64,000 nt of DNA from JAKFVC01 sp040386595 (GTDB lineage: Bacteria > Planctomycetota > Planctomycetia > Planctomycetales > Planctomycetaceae). Shown here piece after piece: positions 1 to 9,137 of this stretch. The stretch lies in assembly GCA_040386595.1 (NCBI GenBank), contig JAZKFE010000003.1:83208-147207 (forward strand), written 5' to 3'. Below the pieces are notes generated by a model. That model was not told the origin of the DNA, did not search any database, and saw only the letters and a list, made by a program, of their open reading frames with translations. Position 1 is the stretch's first letter. Every line of letters begins with the position of its first letter. The position numbers and the translations under genes are program-made.

Positions 1-2
1 TC

Positions 3-2375
3 CACAAGATGGATGCCTACTGGCGCGCGGCCAATTTTTTATCGGTCGGCCAAATCTATCTGCTCGACAATCCGCTCCTGAAAGAGCCCCTAAAGCGGGA
101 ACACATCAAGCCCCGATTGCTCGGCCATTGGGGCACGTCACCAGGTTTGAACCTCTTGTACGTCCATCTCAACCGGATCATCTCAGATCAAGATTTGAAT
201 GTTTTATTTATTACGGGCCCCGGACACGGCGGACCGTCTTTGGTCGCCAACGCCTATCTCGAAGGCACATACACCGAGGTGTATCCTAATATTTCCCAAG
301 ACGAAGTCGGAATGCAAAAACTGTTCAAGCAGTTCAGCTTTCCCGGCGGTATTCCCAGCCATGTGGCTCCAGAGACCCCTGGCAGCATCCACGAGGGTGG
401 CGAACTGGGATATGCACTCTCCCATGCCTTCGGTGCCGCATTTGACAACCCGGACTTGATTGTAGCCGCCGTCGTTGGCGATGGCGAAGCGGAGACCGGG
501 CCGCTCGCCACGAGCTGGCATTCGAACAAGTTTCTCAACCCTGTGACCGATGGCGCCGTGCTGCCCATTCTCCACTTGAATGGATATAAGATCGCCAACC
601 CAACGGTCCTCGCCCGCATTCCTCAGGACGAGTTGCAGAAACTCTTTGAGGGCTACGGATACAAGCCGTACTTCGTTGAAGGACATGAACCCGAGAAAGT
701 ACATCAGCGACTGGCCGCGGTCTTGGATGAAGTGACGGCTGAGATTCGACAGATTTGGTCTGACGCCCGGACCAAAGGAATTCAAGGTCGGCCGATCTGG
801 CCGATGATCGTTTTGCGAACGCCGAAAGGTTGGACCTGTCCGGCAGAGATCGACGGCAAGAAATGCGAAGACTATTGGCGCTCCCACCAAGTTCCCATGG
901 GGGAGATGGATAAAGTCGGACACGTCGCGATCCTCGAAAAATGGATGCAAAGCTATCGTCCAGAGGAGCTCTTCACGCCCTCGGGCAAGCTCCAGCCCGA
1001 AATCGCACAGTTGGCGCCGCAGGGCGTGCGACGCATGAGCGCCAATCCACACGCTAACGGTGGAATACTGTTGGAAGACCTGCGGCTTCCGGACTATCGC
1101 AACTATGCCGTGAAGGTCGCTGCCCCAGGTGCAGCGGACGCCGAATCGACCCGCGAAATGGGAAAATTCTTGCGGGACGTCATGCAGCTCAATCTGCCGG
1201 CTCAAAACTTTCGCTTGTTCAGCCCGGACGAGAACAACTCCAACCGCTGGCAGGACGTTTTAGACGTCACAAACCGCGCGTGGATGGCCGAGCACTATGC
1301 GACTGACGATAGGCTGGCCTGCGATGGACGCGTCATGGAAATGCTCTCGGAACATCAGTGCCAGGGCTGGCTCGAAGGTTATCTGCTCACCGGACGCCAC
1401 GGGTTCTTCTCCTGCTACGAGGCATTCATCCACATCATCGATTCGATGTTTAACCAGCATGCGAAGTGGCTGAAAGTCTGTAACCACATCCCCTGGCGAA
1501 AGCCGATTGCGTCACTGAATTACTTGCTCTCGTCACACGTCTGGCGGCAAGACCACAACGGGTTCTCACATCAAGATCCCGGGTTCCTGAATCACGTGGC
1601 GAACAAAAAGGCAGAGGTCATCCGCATCTATCTGCCCCCCGACGCGAACACGTTGTTGAGCATTACCGATCACTGTCTGCGCAGCCGGAACTACGTGAAC
1701 GTCGTGGTTGCCGGAAAGCAGCCCGCCCCGCAATGGCTGACAATGGATCAGGCCGTAAAGCACTGCGCGGCGGGATTGAGTATCTGGGAATGGGCCTCAA
1801 ACGACGAGGGACGCAATCCGAATGTCGTTCTGGCATGTTGTGGAGACGTACCGACCTTGGAGACGCTCGCGGCCGCTGCGTTACTGCGCCAATATCTGCC
1901 ACAGTTGAAAGTACGTGTCGTCAACGTTGTCAATTTGATGAGGCTGCAGCCTCCTAAAGAACATCCACACGGTTTGCCGGATGAGGAATTCGATGCCCTC
2001 TTCACAACTGATCGGCAAATCATTTTTGCCTTCCACGGGTACCCATCCCTGATCCACCAGTTGACCTACCGGCGAACCAACCACCGAAACCTGCACGTCC
2101 GTGGCTACAAGGAAGAGGGTACCACCACAACTCCGTTCGACATGGTGGTGATTAATGACATGGACCGGTTCCATCTGGTGATGGACGTCATCGACCGGGT
2201 GCCTGGCCTGGCAGCTCAAGCAATTGACGTTCGCCGAACGATGGTCGAGAAGCGAGCCGAGCATAAACGGTACATCGAAATTCACGGCGAAGACATGCCA
2301 GAAATTACGGGTTGGCGCTGGGGATGCGGCACGACCTCGGGCGGGGCGAGTGACACGGCAGCTGATCACGGCTGA
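3..2375 (+). CDS. xfp: Phosphoketolase, 5' end cut by window edge
   Basis: Thiamine-diphosphate phosphoketolase. The family cleaves xylulose 5-phosphate (and often fructose 6-phosphate) with phosphate into acetyl phosphate, an aldose phosphate and water, in the cytosol. The frame is open back to the window edge (His-Lys precede the first ATG at 9), and family members carry a few more N-terminal residues, so the true start is probably upstream. Counting from the ATG at 9 there are 788 residues. Visible family blocks are MDAYWRAANFLSVGQIY at the N-terminus, ITGPGHGGPSLVAN near 70, SIHEGGELGYALSHAFG near 125 and the ThDP motif GDGEAETGPLATSWHSNK near 158. The C-terminal transketolase-like domain is intact and the length is usual. 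No acetate kinase gene lies beside it here. Confidence 0.95.
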   Translation, partial: HKMDAYWRAANFLSVGQIYLLDNPLLKEPLKREHIKPRLLGHWGTSPGLNLLYVHLNRIISDQDLNVLFITGPGHGGPSLVANAYLEGTYTEVYPNISQDEVGMQKLFKQFSFPGGIPSHVAPETPGSIHEGGELGYALSHAFGAAFDNPDLIVAAVVGDGEAETGPLATSWHSNKFLNPVTDGAVLPILHLNGYKIANPTVLARIPQDELQKLFEGYGYKPYFVEGHEPEKVHQRLAAVLDEVTAEIRQIWSDARTKGIQGRPIWPMIVLRTPKGWTCPAEIDGKKCEDYWRSHQVPMGEMDKVGHVAILEKWMQSYRPEELFTPSGKLQPEIAQLAPQGVRRMSANPHANGGILLEDLRLPDYRNYAVKVAAPGAADAESTREMGKFLRDVMQLNLPAQNFRLFSPDENNSNRWQDVLDVTNRAWMAEHYATDDRLACDGRVMEMLSEHQCQGWLEGYLLTGRHGFFSCYEAFIHIIDSMFNQHAKWLKVCNHIPWRKPIASLNYLLSSHVWRQDHNGFSHQDPGFLNHVANKKAEVIRIYLPPDANTLLSITDHCLRSRNYVNVVVAGKQPAPQWLTMDQAVKHCAAGLSIWEWASNDEGRNPNVVLACCGDVPTLETLAAAALLRQYLPQLKVRVVNVVNLMRLQPPKEHPHGLPDEEFDALFTTDRQIIFAFHGYPSLIHQLTYRRTNHRNLHVRGYKEEGTTTTPFDMVVINDMDRFHLVMDVIDRVPGLAAQAIDVRRTMVEKRAEHKRYIEIHGEDMPEITGWRWGCGTTSGGASDTAADHG

Positions 2376-2429
2376 TTCATCTTCAATCCTGGGGAAACCA
2401 AATCCACCCAAACCTTGAGATCGCCGCCC

Positions 2430-2738
2430 ATGAACAGCGATCAACACAATGAATCGCCCCAACAATCGGCCTCTCTCTGGTTATCCCCGCAGTGCCCGAG
2501 GGATCCCCTCGGTGTATCTCGTGGTTGCTCAAATCGGCTTCTCAGGCTGAAGCGCAAACGGCTCGGTATGCCGCAGATGATCGAACGGTGGTTCACGCCT
2601 CTGAAATGTTATAAGGTCTTTACGAAACCGACGGAAACGGACAGGAACGAAATCTGTAAGACATTGTCTCAGGTGAAGGGAAGCGTCTCATCGCGAATTA
2701 CAGAACTTGTGGAGGCAGAACTGACACGGTTCCAATAG
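2430..2738 (+). CDS. Hypothetical small protein, doubtful
   Basis: Open frame of about 102 residues from an ATG, starting 54 bases after the phosphoketolase stop and ending 4 bases before a hairpin. The C-terminal half (from MIERWF) is basic and looks protein-like, ending in a helical stretch. The N-terminal half is Ser/Pro/Arg-rich without recognisable features. I recognise no family and see no clear ribosome binding site. It may be a degraded remnant or chance frame. Confidence 0.25.
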   Translation: MNSDQHNESPQQSASLWLSPQCPRDPLGVSRGCSNRLLRLKRKRLGMPQMIERWFTPLKCYKVFTKPTETDRNEICKTLSQVKGSVSSRITELVEAELTRFQ

Positions 2739-2742
2739 GCAG

Positions 2743-2782
2743 ACGGCTCTAATCGCCATTAGTAACTGGTGATGAGAGCCGT
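2743..2782. terminator. Hairpin between converging genes
   Basis: An 8-base stem (ACGGCTCT / AGAGCCGT) is extended inward by imperfect pairing of AATCGCCA with TGGTGATG. It sits 8 bases from the stop of the reverse-strand gene ending at 2790 and just after the forward frame ending at 2738. The T-run on either side is weak, so it is a likely but not textbook bidirectional terminator. Confidence 0.5.
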
Positions 2783-2789
2783 TCTTGTA

Positions 2790-3377
2790 TTAGCTTGCTT
2801 CATTCTGGATCATCTTGGCTTGGCTCGCTTGAAGTTGGAGCGCCTTAACCTGTTCGATGATTTCGATAACCTCATCGCCCCAGACTCGCTTCTTTTCCAG
2901 CAGTCGGTTGGCGATCGGTTCGATTGTCGTTTTGTGCCGCTCCAGAATTTTGCGAACGGCAGCCTTCTCGGCGTCAATTGTGTCTCGTAGTTGGCGTCCA
3001 CAGGCCAGCTTGAGGGGCCAATCTGCGATGTCCAAGCGGTTGGCCTGAATCACGTCCTTCGGCGACCCTTTCATCTCCAGGGCGAATTTCCAACAACTGT
3101 TTCGCGCCAAGCCGACGCAGCGGTCATAGGGGGGGGCGAACCACATCGATTCCGCAACTTCACCGGCGGCATGCACTGCCAGTTCCCGCTGACTCTGGGT
3201 TTGGATAAACACCGCGGACGATTTGCGAGGTGCAATTTTCCAGAGACAGCCTTCGAAATTTTCGGGGCCATCAATCCGCACCGCGAGCAGCGAAAAGCCG
3301 TGGTAAGCAGCAATAAATGCACGAGCGGCCTCGTGCCACGCAATGCGTTTCAGCAAATTATCGGGAAGGGTCATCAT
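2790..3377 (-). CDS. Degenerate M41 (FtsH-type) peptidase-like protein
   Basis: Protein of 195 residues. The N-terminus LKRIAWHEAARAFIAAYHG resembles the zinc-binding helix of M41 peptidases (HEAGH), but reads HEAAR at residues 15-19, so the second His ligand is Arg. A later helix (AVHAAGEVAE) corresponds to the family's second conserved helix, and the C-terminus has M41-like long helices. There is no AAA domain and no membrane segment. I infer a soluble, probably non-proteolytic protein. Its start overlaps the stop of the upstream small gene by ATGA, which implies translational coupling. Function is unknown. Confidence 0.6.
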   Translation of the reverse strand: MMTLPDNLLKRIAWHEAARAFIAAYHGFSLLAVRIDGPENFEGCLWKIAPRKSSAVFIQTQSQRELAVHAAGEVAESMWFAPPYDRCVGLARNSCWKFALEMKGSPKDVIQANRLDIADWPLKLACGRQLRDTIDAEKAAVRKILERHKTTIEPIANRLLEKKRVWGDEVIEIIEQVKALQLQASQAKMIQNEAS

Positions 3378-3586
3378 GTCTCCAGCGGTAAATGAATGAA
3401 CTCAAAAGGACTGAATGAATAGCCGTTGCGTGCCGAAATCCCAAAATTCCAATACCATCCTGGCCCGAAGACCCAATCGGGTTCACAAAGGGGCGGAAGA
3501 CAGAACTTCTTGCAAATCGACCCAAATGGCAATGGTGGGGGCTTAAACCAGCTTGGGAGACAGGTCTCAGAGGGGTAGGGGGGCAA
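3374..3586 (-). CDS. Small Pro/Trp-rich protein coupled to the M41-like gene
   Basis: About 70 residues from a TTG start (no ATG in frame), rich in Pro, Trp, Phe and Cys (for example CLPSWFKPPPLPFG and VFGPGWYWNFGI). The composition is protein-like. Its stop overlaps the start codon of the following M41-like gene by ATGA, the best evidence that it is translated. The frame stays open about 12 codons upstream of the TTG without a standard ATG, so the start is uncertain. Family not recognised. Confidence 0.45.
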   Translation of the reverse strand: MPPYPSETCLPSWFKPPPLPFGSICKKFCLPPLCEPDWVFGPGWYWNFGISARNGYSFSPFEFIHLPLET

Positions 3587-3649
3587 AGTGATAAGGCGAC
3601 GGTACGCATCAAACCAGTCATTTTACACGCCAACGCATTGGCAGCAGGT

Positions 3650-4378
3650 CTATTCCTGAAACTGCTCTACCATTCGATTGACCCACAGGAGTTTTTGCCG
3701 TTGCAAAGTCGGTAACGGGTGCAGGAACTTGTTCGTTGTTCCCTCTTTTATCAGCCCTCTGATCGTCTTGCTATAGCTGATTTGAGAACTGCAGCGTTCA
3801 ATCAGTGGGTCCAGCTCTGGGCTCACTCCCCAGGCTCGGATGACCGGAATGGACTTGTGTTTGGTGAGTTTTACTGCCAGTTCTTGCTTTCGCCGAGCGG
3901 AAAAAATGGAGTGCGAATCGAACGAGACTTCGTCTTCCAATCGCTTGAACTGCTTAAAAAACTCCGGGCTTTTGGAACAGCGCAGGTCGGATAAGTTCAG
4001 AACTCGGACATGTTTCAAGCCGCAAAAATGCATCACGCGCATGACTTGGTACTGCGTCGTATCAGGTTTCGTCGGAACCAACGAGATCGGCAATTCATGA
4101 ATCGCATCCGCATGAATATGATTGTTGGTTTCAACCAACGGTTGCGATGACCCCGGATTCATCATGACAATCACTGCATCGGGCTTTCGAGTGGCAAGCA
4201 CCGACATACTCGCGGGAGTATGAGCTTTCTGAATGAGTTCCAGAACACTTCTGCACTCGACAACGATATTTGGGACAACTTCCACCGAGTAAAAGTGGCC
4301 GAACACATCGTATCCGCGTTTCAATTCTTCCGCCGGAATGAACTGAATCATTCGTTGATCCTTACGATTGATTGACAT
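3650..4378 (-). CDS. DUF1643-like protein
   Basis: About 242 residues from the ATG at 4378. A TTG 39 bases upstream would add 13 residues, and a later ATG (MIQFIP) is also possible. It contains the DUF1643-type core: a strand ending VIVMMNPGSS, then a helix TTQYQVMRVMHFCG leading into VRVLNLSDLRCSKSPEF. DUF1643 proteins are small cytosolic proteins of unknown function. The C-terminal third is basic. It lies 63 bases upstream of the small coupled gene and points the same way, so the three may be one operon. Confidence 0.6.
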   Translation of the reverse strand: MSINRKDQRMIQFIPAEELKRGYDVFGHFYSVEVVPNIVVECRSVLELIQKAHTPASMSVLATRKPDAVIVMMNPGSSQPLVETNNHIHADAIHELPISLVPTKPDTTQYQVMRVMHFCGLKHVRVLNLSDLRCSKSPEFFKQFKRLEDEVSFDSHSIFSARRKQELAVKLTKHKSIPVIRAWGVSPELDPLIERCSSQISYSKTIRGLIKEGTTNKFLHPLPTLQRQKLLWVNRMVEQFQE

Positions 4379-4588
4379 AGGCCAAAAGATCGCCAACTTA
4401 ACCCGTCTTCGAGTCAATCGCTAGTCGTGGAGTCGCTTCCAACGCCAATCTTGCTTCGGCAAATCGCGAGTACAATCAAGAGGCCGACATGCCAGTCTCG
4501 GAACGCTGTCCTATCGGCCCCGCGGGCAACACGGTACCATTGATCATGAGCGCAGAACTTCTGACGCTATTCTCAATAGGGAGCATTG

Positions 4589-4828
4589 ATGCGTGAGTCA
4601 CCGAAGGTCCAGACTTGGACTGTCTATGAGACAGTGACAGGGCCGAAGACGGGAATGAGATCGGTTTGCACTGCCGATGAATGGAAGGTGATCGAACTGC
4701 GAGATTCCGTCATGAATCGGCTGGTTCGAGAAGGTATTGTTGCCGAGAACGAAGCAGAGAAACTGGCACGTGGGACTTCTGGTGATTTAAAAGTTCGCCC
4801 GCAGGCACTGCGTCCCAAGTTTCAATGA
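4589..4828 (+). CDS. Small hypothetical protein
   Basis: 79 residues from the ATG at 4589 (an in-frame TTG precedes it). A Shine-Dalgarno-like AGGGAG lies about 6 bases upstream. The sequence begins with a probable beta hairpin (QTWTVYETVTG) and ends in helix (VMNRLVREGIVAENEAEKLA), consistent with a small soluble fold. No family recognised. Confidence 0.55.
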   Translation: MRESPKVQTWTVYETVTGPKTGMRSVCTADEWKVIELRDSVMNRLVREGIVAENEAEKLARGTSGDLKVRPQALRPKFQ

Positions 4829-5072
4829 TCGATTGTTCCCGGACAAGAGTTCCAAGATGCCATGTTCTGCTGGCTCGATGTGGGAGAACTCCCCTCGTCG
4901 CCAGACTCTTGGCCCCAAACCCGATACCAACCTCATTTAATTCGACGAACGGATTAAGTTGGAAATCGCGGGCAAAGGGGGCCGAGTTTTCTTCAGCTTC
5001 CCGCCTTCCCAATCGTATCCGCCTCGCCTTCAGTACCACGACATCGACCTGCAGGCGACCTGAGAGAGTTGT

Positions 5073-5423
5073 ATGACCAAGAGCCAAATCGAAGCGTGCC
5101 GGGAGCGAAACAAACAGCTCAAGCAGGATATCGTCGATGGAAAAGTCACCATTGTGAATGTGACGAAAACCTGCGCGGATGTTGACAGTTTGCTAGTCGA
5201 TCTGGAGCTCTCGGTGGATAGCATGCGCCTCGAACGGAATGACCAGCAGGAACTACGCAACCGAATTGGTCGTGAAAACACGCTGAAAGCCGATGGCTTG
5301 AGAACAATCGCAGCGCTGCGCGACAAGCTAAACAAGGCCAGGCTAATCCTGGAAACATTCGATCAGACCACGTTCTCTCCGCAGGAAAAGCTGGACATGA
5401 AAGACGTGATGGCTGACGCGTAA
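5073..5423 (+). CDS. Hypothetical coiled-coil protein
   Basis: 116 residues, almost wholly helical and highly charged, with heptad-like Leu/Ile/Val spacing through most of the chain (ACRERNKQLKQDI, LLVDLELSVDSM, AALRDKLNKARLILETF). No signal peptide, membrane segment or known domain is seen. A purine-rich GAGAGAG precedes the start. Function unknown. Confidence 0.5.
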   Translation: MTKSQIEACRERNKQLKQDIVDGKVTIVNVTKTCADVDSLLVDLELSVDSMRLERNDQQELRNRIGRENTLKADGLRTIAALRDKLNKARLILETFDQTTFSPQEKLDMKDVMADA

Positions 5424-5433
5424 CCCCGCCAGA

Positions 5434-6813
5434 CTAACCGATCAGCTCAGGAATCGGGCGGTGATCGTCGATCAGGTACCGCGGGCGGCCCGAGCGATCG
5501 CGAATCGTTGCCGCGTCGATGTCGATACCGAGATTGTGATACAGAGTCGCGTGGACTTCCCCGTAATGGACAGGGCGATTCTGAGCGGTCTCGGCGAGGC
5601 GGCTAGTGGAGCCGATTACCTGGCCCGTCTTCATCCCGCCACCGGCGAGCAAGGCACAGCTGACCTGAGGCCAATGGTCGCGACCACCAGTCGGATTGAT
5701 CCGCGGTGTCCGACCGAACTCGCCCCATGCGACGACACTCACGTCGTCTGAGAGACCACGGTCATGGATATCGTCTACCAGGGCCGTAATGGCTTGATCG
5801 AAGACCGGCAGCACCTTGCGGCCATGTATGAAGTTTCCACCATGCCAATCGAAGTCGGCAAACGACACGGTGACGCAACGCACACCCGCCTCGATCAATC
5901 GACGAGCCACCAAAAATCGTGAGACCAACGCCCGATAGCCCAAGTGGGAATACGGCAGAATCTTGTCGTCGTCGGTCCCGTAGCGAGCACGCACCTTCGG
6001 GTCTTCGCGATCCAGGTCAAGGGCCTCCATCACGCGGCTCGAAGTGAGAACATCAAGCGCCTGATCGACGTGCGTCTCCAAAACACCCAAGTCACGCCGG
6101 GCGTCGGTCTCGTGCCGAAAGCGATCGAATGCCGTGAGCAATGCTCGCCGATATTCCATGCGGGACGACAGAGTTTCATTCAGCTGCATATTGGCCTTCG
6201 TCTCACCGTCGGGACGGAAGGGCTGATGAGCAGAACCAAGGAATCCCGGCCCACCGACGTTGTAGGGACCGTGCTGCATGATCTCTGATAGATCCGCAAC
6301 CGCGGGAACGGCACGATTCGTCTGTCCCTGAACCGCAGAGACGTTAGATCCAAAGTGCGGTGCACCACCCTGAATTTTTTTATCTCCGTAAGGAGCTCCC
6401 GTCACGCACAGGTTCGAAGCATGGGCCCCGTCGGAACCGATCAACGAACGGATGATCGAGAACCGCTCCATCCGCTGTGCCAGTCGCGGCATGTGTTCGC
6501 TGATCTCAATCCCCGGCACCGACGTCTTGATCGGATCGAACTCACCGCGAACTTCGACCGGCGCGTCAGGTTTCAGATCGTACATGTCCTGATGCGGAGG
6601 GCCGCCCGGCATGTAAATCATGATCACACCGCGATGACGCGGGGCAGGTGAGGTCCCTTGATTCGCGCGCTGCAACTCTTCCGCTTGCAGCAATCCTGGC
6701 AACGAGATTCCGCCCAGACACAGCCCACCAATTTGGAGAAACGACCGCCGGGTTGCGCGATCACAAAACGACGGGAGTCGCGAACCATTCAGCGTGAGCA
6801 TGAGAGTCCTCAC
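5434..6813 (-). CDS. DUF1501 protein, Tat-exported sulfatase-fold
   Basis: 459 residues from a GTG start (an ATG four codons later is equally possible). A twin-arginine signal (ATRRSFLQIGGLCLGG) is followed by the DUF1501 core: IMIYMPGGPPHQDMYDLKP near 65, the SDGAH region, and a late WGEFGRTP with DHWP before the C-terminus. DUF1501 proteins are abundant in planctomycetes, share the alkaline-phosphatase/sulfatase fold and are often paired with DUF1549/DUF1553 cytochrome proteins. No such partner is adjacent here. Export to the periplasm is inferred. Substrate unknown. Confidence 0.85.
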   Translation of the reverse strand: MRTLMLTLNGSRLPSFCDRATRRSFLQIGGLCLGGISLPGLLQAEELQRANQGTSPAPRHRGVIMIYMPGGPPHQDMYDLKPDAPVEVRGEFDPIKTSVPGIEISEHMPRLAQRMERFSIIRSLIGSDGAHASNLCVTGAPYGDKKIQGGAPHFGSNVSAVQGQTNRAVPAVADLSEIMQHGPYNVGGPGFLGSAHQPFRPDGETKANMQLNETLSSRMEYRRALLTAFDRFRHETDARRDLGVLETHVDQALDVLTSSRVMEALDLDREDPKVRARYGTDDDKILPYSHLGYRALVSRFLVARRLIEAGVRCVTVSFADFDWHGGNFIHGRKVLPVFDQAITALVDDIHDRGLSDDVSVVAWGEFGRTPRINPTGGRDHWPQVSCALLAGGGMKTGQVIGSTSRLAETAQNRPVHYGEVHATLYHNLGIDIDAATIRDRSGRPRYLIDDHRPIPELIG

Positions 6814-7171
6814 ATTTGGCGTGGGGCAGGGGGGCGGGTACGGCTTTGACCGGCAGATTATACATCAATATCAACCAATATGAAGCCATCCAGTGAAGGT
6901 TTTATCACCGTTTGGACATTTTTTTGATGATTCCCTGGTGGCATGCCGCTCCATTGACACAAAATGTGAAAAATAGCGAGAGAATCCTCCCGTTGGATCC
7001 GCTGGATGGCCAGGGCGGCGCATCAAGACACCCTCCCCCCAACCCCTTCGACAGGTTCGTCGAAGGGGGCGTAACTTGGCACGAGACGCTTCGTCATCAG
7101 TGACTGACCTGCAGCCAATTTTGACGTTGTTCTGGAGGCCGTGTTCGGCACACCAGGTCCCGTTTCTCAAC
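6814..7171. other. Intergenic, no gene seen
   Basis: 358 bases between two reverse-strand genes. The only structure noticed is a 10-base hairpin at 7043-7068 (CCCCTTCGAC / GTCGAAGGGG) without a T-run. It presumably carries the promoter of the DUF1501 gene, but I could not identify convincing boxes. Confidence 0.5.
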
Positions 7172-7921
7172 TCACGATGCCGCCAGCCACTGGCCCAGAC
7201 TAATTGACCCGACTCGGTATTTATCGCCGGGAACAAGCGACCGATCCCCTTCCTGTAGCGGAGCGCCGAAGTAGGTCGCCTGATTGTCGGTCGTCACCTG
7301 ACGTGTATCTTGTTTGGCTCGTAGATATCGACGAATGAGTTCATCGAGCGGAATCGCTTCGGGGCCCGCCAATTCCACCATCCCATTGATCGGCGAATTC
7401 GGAGCGATGTCCGCCAGCGCACTGGCAACGTCATCGGCCGCAACAGGTTGCAACGGGCCGGTGGGCATACGAACGGTATTCCCCTCATTATTCGATCCGG
7501 CGATGGCACCGAGAAACTCGAAAAATTGCGTCGCCCGCAGGATGGTATAGGGCACTCCTGAAGCCTGAATCAGCTTCTCCTGAGCCACCTTCGCCCGCAT
7601 GTAGCCACTGTCCGGCAAGCGGTCGGCCCCGACGACCGACAAAGCGATATGATGCTCCACACCGGCCGCCGCTTCTGCCGCAAGAATGTTACGAGTGGAC
7701 TTCTCGAAGAACTCCAAGACCGCCTTGTCCTCAAACGACGGGGAATTCGAGACGTCAACAACGACCTTGGCACCGGCAAATGATTCGGCCAACCCCTCAC
7801 CCGTTACCGAGTTGACTCCCGAGGAAGGGGACGCGGATACGGCGTCGTGACCGAGTGCACTCAATTTCGCGATGAGCTTTTTTCCTATGAGCCCACTACC
7901 ACCAATAATGACGATCTTCAT
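7172..7921 (-). CDS. NmrA-like NAD(P)-binding protein
   Basis: 249 residues from the ATG at 7921, chosen because GGAG lies about 8 bases upstream and the Rossmann motif MKIVIIGGSGLIGKKLI then sits at the N-terminus. The fold is an atypical short-chain dehydrogenase (NmrA/TMR type): GGSGLIG, a VVDVSNSP strand, and a YMRAKVAQEKLIQASG segment giving a Tyr-x3-Lys-like spacing. Such proteins act as NAD(P)-dependent reductases or redox sensors. The stop of the upstream cupin gene is 84 bases away, so co-transcription is likely. Confidence 0.8.
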   Translation of the reverse strand: MKIVIIGGSGLIGKKLIAKLSALGHDAVSASPSSGVNSVTGEGLAESFAGAKVVVDVSNSPSFEDKAVLEFFEKSTRNILAAEAAAGVEHHIALSVVGADRLPDSGYMRAKVAQEKLIQASGVPYTILRATQFFEFLGAIAGSNNEGNTVRMPTGPLQPVAADDVASALADIAPNSPINGMVELAGPEAIPLDELIRRYLRAKQDTRQVTTDNQATYFGAPLQEGDRSLVPGDKYRVGSISLGQWLAAS

Positions 7922-8005
7922 GTTGATTCTCCGAATCGAATTGCCCGTAATTCCGGGAACGTGGGATGTGAAATGCAGCCGGTGCTTGGCGACCAGTCGA
8001 CGCAA

Positions 8006-8446
8006 TTATTCTTTTTCTTTCTTCTGCTCCGGGATGGCAATTTCCTTGGCGTCGCGCGGATGCAGCACGATGGCGATCAGGCGAGTTTTTCCCTTAGCAG
8101 ACGGATTCTTGGAAACTCGATGCAAGCATCCAGTGGGCTCGTAAAACGTCTCGCCGGCTTTGAATATTTTCGTTGGCTGGTCGTCGATTCCCAGCTCATA
8201 TTCTCCTTCCAAGACATACACGAACCCCGGACCAGGATGCCGGTGCGACACCCCCGCTTCTCCAGGCCCCAGCGTGACTTCTACAAACGATGCCCTGGAA
8301 GCTTTACCGTCCAGTTTCTCAACAATGTCACGGGCGGCGATGAGTCTGACAGACTCCCCGTGTTCATCGTGGAAGGCGACCGCCATTCCACTGACTCCCA
8401 GACCTAGCCCCATTCCAATCGCGAGTACCAGCCAATTGCGGGTCAT
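8006..8446 (-). CDS. Exported cupin-domain protein
   Basis: 146 residues. An N-terminal hydrophobic signal (about residues 4-25) is followed by one cupin domain. The metal-binding motif 1 is seen as VSHRHPGPGFVYVLEGE (two His and a Glu) and motif 2 as ETFYEPTGCLHRVSKN. The C-terminus is Lys/Glu-rich. Single-domain exported cupins of this type are poorly characterised. It precedes the NmrA-like gene, which suggests a shared small-molecule or redox role. Confidence 0.8.
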   Translation of the reverse strand: MTRNWLVLAIGMGLGLGVSGMAVAFHDEHGESVRLIAARDIVEKLDGKASRASFVEVTLGPGEAGVSHRHPGPGFVYVLEGEYELGIDDQPTKIFKAGETFYEPTGCLHRVSKNPSAKGKTRLIAIVLHPRDAKEIAIPEQKKEKE

Positions 8447-8854
8447 ATCGAGTCCTTTAGCTTCTGTTGCGGTCGCTTCGTGACCGGATTCGGCCAGCCG
8501 CTCTACACTATGGACGATTGAGAAACACCATTTGTGACAACCAACGAGAATTTTCTCAGAAAGGTTCTATGGACGCGGTGGCGAATCCGAGATTCCAAGC
8601 AATACAACACGCCATCGGCAACACGACCGATGAGGCAATTCCTTCGGCAGATTGGCGTTCGGTCGCGGACCGTTTCGTAAGCTGATCGCGGCGACGGCAA
8701 CCGATGGGCGAACCTGCCAATCATTCGCGGTGTCCTGATCCCACGCGTTCACTGGCCTTGAGCTTGTACAGATCAGGGCGTCGGCATTTCCCTTAGAATT
8801 GGAGGTGTCCCATGCAGAGCCACGACTTCCAAGAACAGACATCCTTTTGAACCG
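8447..8854. other. Intergenic, no clear gene
   Basis: About 400 bases separating the divergent cupin gene and the SEC-C gene. Short frames occur on both strands but none has a family match or a convincing start. It probably holds promoters for both directions. Confidence 0.4.
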
Positions 8855-9022
8855 ATGAGCAAACGGCGCCGAGGATTCCCCTCGGAAACCCACGTCAAAC
8901 AAGGAGTGCGATTTGTCCACGGTGACAAATTGCTCGAAGAAAAGCTAGGGCGAAATGATCTCTGCCCCTGCGGATCGAGCAAGCTATTTAAGAAGTGCTG
9001 CCTGACGACAGGCTGCTTTTGA
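8855..9022 (+). CDS. 55-residue SEC-C zinc-motif protein
   Basis: A very short gene read directly from the sequence. After a basic N-terminus (MSKRRRGF) it ends in a SEC-C motif, LGRNDLCPCGSSKLFKKCC, with the CxC...CC zinc ligands in canonical spacing, then six residues. SEC-C motifs occur at the C-terminus of SecA and in many small proteins that contact ribosomes or other partners. The motif match makes coding very likely, though the frame stays open upstream and the start could be earlier. It ends 115 bases before the RNA-repair cassette on the same strand. Confidence 0.7.
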   Translation: MSKRRRGFPSETHVKQGVRFVHGDKLLEEKLGRNDLCPCGSSKLFKKCCLTTGCF

Positions 9023-9137
9023 CGGCACCAATCGCAACCACTTTTTTCCGTGAATAACGCCCAGACCTCGACGGGTGCGAATGTGTTTGTCGAGGATTGT
9101 GCATAATTTTGCAGTTAAAAAAATGGTAAGGTGGACG

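Noticed and set aside
204..1205. Long reverse-strand frame (333 codons) inside the phosphoketolase gene
   Set aside because: Lies fully opposite a certain gene and has no family-like motifs; a shadow frame.
1881..2465. Reverse-strand frame across the phosphoketolase 3' end
   Set aside because: Mostly opposite coding sequence, with no recognisable start or motif.
7043..7068. Hairpin CCCCTTCGAC/GTCGAAGGGG as a terminator for the NmrA-like gene
   Set aside because: No T-run on either strand and 100 bases from the stop; not enough support.
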